A DNA stretch of 15,939 nt from Smittium mucronatum. Taxonomy: Eukaryota > Kickxellomycota > Harpellomycetes > Harpellales > Legeriomycetaceae. Position numbers and translations under genes: made by a program. This document shows positions 9,471 through 15,939 of this stretch, piece after piece. The notes below the pieces were generated by a model. That model was not told the origin of the DNA. It ran no database searches and saw nothing but the letters and a program-made list of their open reading frames with translations. Position 1 is the stretch's first letter. Every line of letters begins with the position of its first letter. The stretch covers positions 1 to 15,939 of the forward strand of contig LSSL01003522.1 in assembly GCA_001953115.1 (NCBI GenBank), in the 5' to 3' direction.

Positions 9471-10135
9471 GAGTCAACTCATGTTAAAAGTAAATTTCAG
9501 ATCTTTTAGCATAATATAATTTTTTCATTTAAGATCTTCTAATTTCCTTTTTAATAAAAAATAGGTTAATATAAGCCCGTTTTTTATATGATTGAAATAG
9601 TATATGTAGCAAATAATAATCAATAGAAAATAAAGAGATGAACTTGTTATATTTTTGAAAATTTTAGATGGCTATTAGGCTAACAGTGCGTTGGGTTATA
9701 ATCTGTCTATAGTTCATCTAGAAAAAAAAAATTTTCTGTCTAATAAACACAATTATTTAGTATTTTTCAAAAATTTCAAACCAAAAAATTCTCATTTAAA
9801 CAAACTTCTGCTGTGAAAAATCCACTAGTTGGTTTATATTTAAATAGTCCCTTTTATAATTTTATTTACTCTAGACCTTCAATGCTGATCTACTTTGCTT
9901 AAAATTTATATTACAAACATATTAATAAAAAAATAGTTGGTTTTTAACTGTAATATTAGTAACGGATCATATATAAGTTATTAAAATAATAATTATTATT
10001 AAAAATAGTTATTTTATTATTTATCAAAAGATTTATGTTCAATTTATATTATTTTGCCTTATATTAATACGAAAATAATCAGCTAACCTTTTAAGTATTA
10101 ATCATAAGTTTTTCGGATTTTCTTTAGATTATGGA

Positions 10136-10164
10136 AAATGCTGATATATAAGATATCAGTATTT
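10136..10164. repeat. 12-bp inverted repeat with 5-base loop
   Basis: AAATGCTGATAT (10136-10147) pairs with ATATCAGTATTT (10153-10164) except for one G-T position, around the loop ATAAG. It is one of the longest near-perfect stems I found. No gene adjoins and no T-run follows, so no role is assigned. Confidence 0.5.
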
Positions 10165-12283
10165 AAAGATAAAACGGGGAAGGTTTTGCTCTTGAAAGAG
10201 TCAAAAAAAAAAAATTACAGTTCGGTCTATTTAATCTATTATAGATGATATGGATAGAAAAAAACGAATTAATATTTTTTTATACAATAGATTCTAATAC
10301 TCTTGTTTCGATTTTGATCTGCTATGAACACTTTAAATTCGTGTTGATAAACTATTAATTTTTATTATCTTCCAAAAAAAAAGTAATAAAACCAAGATTG
10401 TTTACTTATCCAAAAAAAAGGGGGGAATAATTGATTTAAAACTTTTATTTGAGCAAAATATATTGAATCTACCAGATAAAAAGTTGAAAATCAGCATATA
10501 TAAATGTATATTTTAGTGTAAAAATTTATTCCAGCCTCTCTAATTTCAATAGGATATTGATTTAGATTTTTTTACAACCATATTTTTTATTATTCTATAT
10601 AAAATTTCAGGCTTAAGCTATAAAAGCGATTTAAAATTAAATTTTAGGGGAAATGTATCATTTTCGCTTGGTAAAGATTTTTTTGAATATTATTTATCGA
10701 CTTTAATCTTTCGATTCCAATTTTTTTATAAAAAAAGGCATCAAGTGTTTGGTTTTTGAACAAGATTTTTTGTAATTTAATAAAAATTATCTGATAAATA
10801 ATATAAATCACCAATTATGGAATGGTATTATGGGTAAAAAAAATGTTAAACTACGAAGCGCAGTATTACATAATTAGGGGTTTATCTTGACCTTAACACG
10901 AGAAAATATTAATAAAACCACTTTATTAATATGTTTTTCACTAGAAAAACGTATTATATGTTTAAAAATATCAGTTTAATAAGTAAATTACCAAAGTTTC
11001 GACAGATTATATTAAAATTTATGAGTTAAAAAATATTCGTATAAAAAATATGGTATTGAAATGATTTTTAAATCTTTTAATTTGTAAAAGACTTAATTGA
11101 AAGCTTAAAAAGCCACAATAAAAATATTTATTAGGGGATATAGTTAACAGATCAACGCTAATTAGTGTCACATAAATTTTAGAAATTTCGATTAGTGAAT
11201 TTCTTTTAAAGTCATAAAAAATATTTAATAATCTGGTAACAATTAAATCAACATAAAAATATAAGGCACTCAGTTAGTGGTTAATAGTATTCAAACATCA
11301 ATTTTGTGTCTAGACGAGTTTAAGGAGAATTTTCTTCCAATGCATAATTTTAGAACCATTTAAAATAAACCTGAAATTAATGCAAATACTTTTTTAATGT
11401 GTTATTTAAATTGAAAGATTAGCTTGAAATGGTACAGGACTAAGTTTCAGTTTTGTTTCAGGAATATTGGTTTGCTACTATTTGACAGCTATGAAACGTT
11501 TTTTCCAATTAAATTTCTTTCAATCCAATTTTTCCAAGTGTAACTTCCGATATACATTTCACTCAATTTTATTTTGATTGAATTTACTTTTTACCTTAGT
11601 CTAAACCTCCTAGATGTATTAAAAAAAATATCTTGAGCTTAATAATAAATTTTTTCTATTAACTCTTTAGTCTCCATATGTTAAAAGTACTTAGATTTGC
11701 TAAATTTAGATAATATAAAGTTTTTTTTAGCTGTAAATCAAGAAAAAGAAAATTTTGGTAATTGAAATGGCACGAAATGACTTAGCAGAGACGGAAAAGT
11801 TATATAAAGGGTTTAGAAAATATAATTTACAGTTTTTAACCCTTCCAGGGCCGTTGATACAAAAAATAGCCTTCATTTTTCGCTCAATATTTTCACCATA
11901 CTAATTTTATTTGATTGACATTGAATAAAGGAAAAATTGAAAAAATAGTCAAAATAAATTGATGAAATTCATAATCGGCAAATATAATCATAAAAATATG
12001 TTATTAAAAAAATCAATAGCATTAATTAGCTAAAAAATAAATTACATTAATTATTACCTTATCAATTTTTTAAATCATTTAATCTTCTAAAAATATTATG
12101 TATTTTGTCATAAGGTCGAGTTTTCTTATTAATACTACAAATAATCTTTTATTTATAAGTTTGAAATCTGAAAAAAAAATGTTAAGGAAACCTTTATTTT
12201 TCTTTACTAATTTGAAAAAACACACTATTTAGATGTTTTTATCACTGAAAAGCACGTTTTTATAGTCTTAAATATTAATAATT

Positions 12284-12469
12284 GTGGTTTATAAATTTAA
12301 TCTAAAAGAAAAAAATAAAAAAAAATTCAGTGATTATTTTATGGATATTGATTATTTAAAAGTGTTCTTTGATAAAATTAATAAAAAAGCCACTTTACAT
12401 CTTTTTGAATATTCTTTTGAATTTTACCATATTACCCTTTGCCTTATCAACACCATAAGTATTCCGTAG
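12284..12469 (+). CDS. possible small ORF followed by a hairpin, unknown product
   Basis: A 61-residue frame with a GTG start (12284) and TAG stop; the open run begins at 12272. The first third is very Lys/Asn-rich, the middle acidic-aromatic, and the end a hydrophobic stretch with Cys and Pro. G+C by codon position is about 30%, 15% and 21%, and about one codon in five begins with G, which leans toward coding. There is no ATG and no ribosome binding site. A perfect 10-bp hairpin begins two bases after the stop. Frames of this length are expected by chance, so the call rests on base pattern and the hairpin's position. Confidence 0.17.
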   Translation: MVYKFNLKEKNKKKFSDYFMDIDYLKVFFDKINKKATLHLFEYSFEFYHITLCLINTISIP

Positions 12470-12470
12470 A

Positions 12471-12495
12471 TGTATATTTTAAATAAAAATATACA
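12471..12495. repeat. perfect 10-bp AT hairpin
   Basis: TGTATATTTT (12471-12480) and AAAATATACA (12486-12495) are exact reverse complements around the loop AAATA. With a single G-C pair it is a weak stem. Placement directly after a small ORF suggests, but does not show, an mRNA 3' end structure. Confidence 0.5.
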
Positions 12496-13147
12496 ATGAG
12501 AATAATTAATATTATTTATTAAATATGATAATTTTAAGTTAGTTATAGTTTAATTTTTTAGAAAATAAAAATGTGAAAGTTTAATTATTAATAAGAAATA
12601 ATTACAACCAATAAGAACAGTTACATAATAATATGAAAATTTTTAATGCAATCTAAAAAAAAAATTATGGTATAAATCCATAAGAATAATAATATAACAA
12701 TATGAATTTTTTTGGGTCAGATTTAAAAATAAAATTTCTGAATTCTTCGAAATAGCCCTTGTTCCATATTCCATTTTTTATGATTAAAAAAAAACTTCTT
12801 ATTTACAAAAGGTAATCCCTTCATTTTTTTTCGAATAAATAACTTTTACAAGAAATAAGAACAAAAAAGCTTTAATATATAAAACTGGACGACTTATTAA
12901 CATTATTAAATCCTGTATTTTTATTTAATGTAAAAATCAGCATAAAACTCCTTCTCCTAGAAAATAAGTAAGAATTTATAAATTAGAACTATGTCAAATA
13001 TATTTTAGTTGTTTAAATTTATTTTGCAACCCAAAAATACCAATAAAACCCGTTTGAAACTTTATTTAGAAGTTTAATATCTAAAAAGCCGTTTAATTTA
13101 TTTTCGATACGATTTTTGAGATTAAAAAGACAGCAAAAAATTCAAAA

Positions 13148-13189
13148 TGCCAATTCGGCAAACCCAAAGCCTTTTACAGGAAATTTGGG
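13148..13189 (-). repeat. two adjacent hairpins, weakly terminator-like on the minus strand
   Basis: TGCC-AATTC-GGCA (13148-13160) lies next to CCCAAA...TTTGGG (13163-13189). The latter has an inner CCT/AGG pairing, making it one of the more stable folds in this AT-rich window. Read on the minus strand, the TGCC/GGCA stem is followed by TTTTGAATTTTTT, resembling an intrinsic terminator. It lies downstream of the possible decayed minus-strand tract, but about 390 bases away. Confidence 0.3.
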
Positions 13190-13305
13190 ATAATTTAAGA
13201 TATCATATTAAATAATAAGGTATCAGGCTTAACATTTACCACATTAATGTATTAAAAAGCTCTTAAAAAAATTTATTTGAGTAATCGAGGTCGTTCAATG
13301 ATTTG

Positions 13306-13332
13306 AAATATCAAATATCAAATATCAAATAT
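13306..13332. repeat. AAATATC heptamer repeat, nearly four copies
   Basis: Three perfect AAATATC units and a fourth lacking its last base, head to tail. It is a short minisatellite without spacers. Confidence 0.9.
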
Positions 13333-13575
13333 ACTTTATGCGAGTTGTAAACGGAATCTAGATATGATTATAATTTATATTTTTGATGCTTTTTATTATT
13401 AAAATTTTAGTTCTAACGTATTAAATAAAGCATATATAAATATATATCTGAGATCTTTCCTGTAATTTTTTCCAGATGTGATAAAAAATTGTTAAAAAAT
13501 CAATTCTATTTAAGAATTTCGCTTTTAATTATTTTTTTTGCACTACCTGCAGGCCTTTTTTGAATAAAAGATTTA

Positions 13576-14353
13576 TATGATATAGTTGCTTTTTTTGGTG
13601 TGGGATAAGAAATGGTAATCATGCAAGCATTTTTTCTTTTTTAAAAAATCTCTACATAAACAATACAAAGAACCCCAACTGTAAATCATTTTCTTTGCAC
13701 ATATAAATATATGTTTTTCGAAAAAAACAGTTAATTAACCGAAATTCTCAAATTCATATTTATCAATTGAACCAACTTTTAGTTGAAGTTCAAGAGGGTC
13801 TAAAAAAGTTTCTGAAATACAATAATTAGAAAAAAGTCCATCATTTTTCATCTTTTCTAGTTTTAATTTTTTTTTTTCTGATATAGGTATTTCTTTTTAT
13901 TCCATCTGGTTTAGCTCTGGTATGCTAAATTAATAAATATAATTTAATATATATTTGTATATATCAATAAGCTCGACTAAATAAGAAACTTCATATAAAG
14001 TAAAACTTCCCTTAATCATCATTTTATATCTTTCCAATGTGTTTTTAATTGAAGATCCAAAAATACAATAACCTTCTTACCAATTTTGGTTTTTTTTCCA
14101 AATAGTTTTTTGTTATTTTATCAACCAATCTAGACAAAAAATTGAAACTTTTCTATTTCAAAATGAATAACTTCTTTTCAACTTCAAAGATTTCAAGGTT
14201 AATTCTAAGTTGGATTTTACATATATCAATATCAATATAAATATATTTTCAGAATTTAACATAACCATTTTCTATTAAATTTTTGTCATTTTTTGAGACA
14301 TGAAAACTAAACACGGCTCTAAATAAAACGTCTGAAAGTTTTGAAATTGCTTT
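13576..14353 (-). pseudogene. possible decayed coding tract, identity unknown
   Basis: In one minus frame, 14157 down to 13576 (194 codons) contains only five internal stops, all TAA (13735-13737, 13897-13899, 13930-13932, 14077-14079, 14113-14115), where about nineteen are expected. From 14157 to 13738, G falls 28, 16 and 15 times at codon positions 1, 2 and 3, a mild coding signature. An adjoining piece in another frame (14353 to 14156, one TGA) could be joined by a one-base shift in the T-run near 14160. That piece loosely resembles the S4 RNA-binding fold (Leu-x-Asp-Val-Leu-Phe-Arg-Ala, later Asn-Gly-Tyr-Val-Lys), and the next has a Thr-x-x-Arg-Tyr...Glu...Val-Glu-Leu pattern like the S4 protein C-terminus. 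This is a weak by-eye match and could be coincidence. No intact start or ribosome binding site is seen. Confidence 0.22.
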
Positions 14354-15939
14354 TTAAATTTGTGGATTTGAGTTTAAAATCAGCTTTTACATTTTATTTT
14401 TGAGTTTGATTTGTAAAATTCGATCTCATTAGTTTCAAATATCCACTCTTAGTCTTTTTTATAATATTTTCTAACCGTTTCTATTGCAACTGGAGTAAAA
14501 TATTGATTAATGTATGTTATCCCCAAAAAATAACAGAATATCCACCTTTTAAAAGTTTAAAGGCGGAATTAATGTGCATTTTAGAAAAATAAGAAAGGGT
14601 TTAAACATATTTTTCTGAAGTTTTGATAGATTTGATAAAATTTAAATTAGCCTAGTATCCAGCTACATAACGACAGTATGAGTTTTTCAGATGAGAATTC
14701 TGATTAAACTTTTTTTTTTCCCGAAAGTTTGAGTTTTTATTTCATTCAAAATGTTATTTTTTTAAATTATATTTACTTCTAACCGAATATATACGAGTAA
14801 TTTAAGTTTTGAAATCATGCGAAACCAGTTTTAAGTGTATTTTATAAGGACTTAGACCGTCTATTTTATGGCCTAAAATTTTTTCTTTAATGATTATTTC
14901 AAGTGATTTCGAGAAAATTAACTGCGTTTAGTGGAATATTAATATAATATTGATTTTAGTTAATCGTTTTTGGTTTTAAAATCTCCTATAAATCCTTTGA
15001 TAAAAAAATTTAGCAATTGTAATATTGTATTTTTATATTCTTTAAGATAGTTGGAATATTTAATCAAAATTTTCTTTTCATTTCTTTTAAAATCAGTCAG
15101 GCATGTCTCAATCAAATTCAATCTTTACTTTATCATTTTAATTTTTTAAAACCAAGAAGATTATGGAGAAAGAAGGCTTGTAATAAAAACAATAATTTTA
15201 GAATGAAAAAAATAACAATATTGAATTTTATACATTTAAATCACGAATATAACATCTTTTCAAAAAGAATTTGAAAAGCTTTCCGCCCTCTTCATTTTTA
15301 ATTCGAATTTTATTCGTTATTAATTTTTTCTAATATAAAATGAAAATATTTATTGTAAAATTTAATTTCTTAAAAAAACAACAAACAAAGCCCATTAATG
15401 TGAAGTCTGGTATTTTCGTATTTTTATGTAAATTTTTTTATGGATTCACAGATGAAATGACTATTGGTATACTCCCATCTTGTATAAAAAAAAATTTGGC
15501 CTACTGTTTTTAGCTAATTTCTAATGAATATATTCACTGATTTGGATACATTCCATTTCACCTACTTCCAAATATGCTTAACTGAAATTTAGACACATTC
15601 GATATTTAGAATACATTACATCTAGCATATGATTCAATAGGTATAACTAAAAATATTATAACACCCAATTTAGCATATTAACAATTTTAATACACAAACA
15701 GTTTTAAATACTGCACATTAAATGTAGAAAAGCAATTGGTCGAATCCTCAAAAAACTAAATAAATTGATTTTTTAATGGATTGAATAAATGCCTCTACTA
15801 AAAAAAAAAGGCGCATTCACGTACATATTTTGTGAGAACTTATTTGGTGATCAACTGAATCATCTTTAATAAAAATATGATCTTCCGAAAAAAATGATAC
15901 TCCATTTTTGATATCATAAATTCTGGTCTTTTTAATATA
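14354..15939. other. AT-rich right end without a supported gene
   Basis: Nothing could be called. The best open run is 54 codons on the minus strand (14963-15124), Lys/Leu/Asn-rich, within chance length and without a start signal. Another of about 40 codons lies near 14800-14920 on the same strand. The patch 15541-15720 is C-rich on the + strand and is noted as a finding. Confidence 0.5.

Larger units (their letters stand above)
9425..12271. other. 2.8-kb AT-rich desert
   Basis: No supported gene or RNA. Short open runs on the + strand (11265-11360, 32 codons; 11428-11574, 49 codons) read as plausible peptides but are no longer than chance and lack start signals. Two inverted repeats (9433-9470 and 10136-10164) are listed separately. 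Confidence 0.55.
12496..13575. other. AT-rich stretch without a gene
   Basis: No supported gene. It includes a pair of GC-bearing hairpins (13148-13189) and a heptamer repeat (13306-13332), listed separately. Otherwise homopolymers and frequent stops. Confidence 0.55.

Noticed and set aside
9360..9480. Relatively GC-rich patch with several hairpins as a tRNA or structured RNA gene
   Set aside because: No cloverleaf or known RNA family could be fitted; only the two separate hairpins are supportable.
13306..13332. Short direct repeats as a CRISPR array
   Set aside because: Heptamers are contiguous with no spacers and no cas genes are present.
13321..15250. Long frames appear if TAA and TAG are read as glutamine (ciliate-type code), about 210-280 codons on the minus strand
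   Set aside because: With TGA as the only stop, runs of this length are expected several times by chance in 16 kb at this composition, and any AT-rich sequence then looks like a Lys/Asn/Gln-rich ciliate protein.
15738..15747. GGTCGAATCC, resembling a tRNA T-arm
   Set aside because: No matching T-stem, anticodon arm or acceptor stem could be built around it.

Overview
This window is an AT-rich gene desert. By eye about one base in five is G or C, with frequent A/T homopolymers; the longest is a run of 14 T at 5629-5642. I find no rRNA, tRNA, transposase, CRISPR array or recognisable protein family. The longest frames with ATG/GTG/TTG starts are 61-81 codons. At this composition about 9-10% of random codons are stops, so several such frames are expected by chance in 16 kb. 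CpG is not depleted (about 17 by hand count in the first 1.6 kb, close to expectation), so heavily methylated vertebrate-type DNA is unlikely. A long intergenic region of an AT-rich eukaryote, a gene-poor organelle genome, or a decayed region of a reduced bacterial symbiont would all fit. The sequence alone does not decide.

Layout. 1-2630 is mostly featureless, with two small tandem repeats and one possible minus-strand frame (840-1145). 2635-3060 differs sharply from the rest: about 32% G+C, four times more G than C on the + strand, and degenerate repeats around a TTCAGGGTATGG-like core. A short hydrophobic open frame follows (3228-3413), then a minus frame (3914-4138) and the longest open frame I found (4643-4996, 117 codons). 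4997-9100 is a long desert with hairpins near 5605-5673.

The most gene-like piece is at 9140-9424. Two very short + strand frames overlap by 8 bases, the second has an AGGA six bases before its ATG, and a hairpin followed by six T lies 39 bases after the last stop. That is the order of a tiny bacterial-style operon, though its proteins are not recognised. 9425-12271 is again nearly empty. A 61-codon frame at 12284-12469 is followed at once by a 10-bp AT hairpin.

On the minus strand, 13576-14353 has far fewer stops than expected over about 200 codons and may be a worn-out gene. A resemblance to ribosomal protein S4 is only a by-eye impression. The right end (14354-15939) is otherwise empty apart from a C-rich patch at 15541-15720.

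No working pathway can be read here. The safest view is non-coding DNA with a few possible coding remnants, and every gene call carries low confidence.
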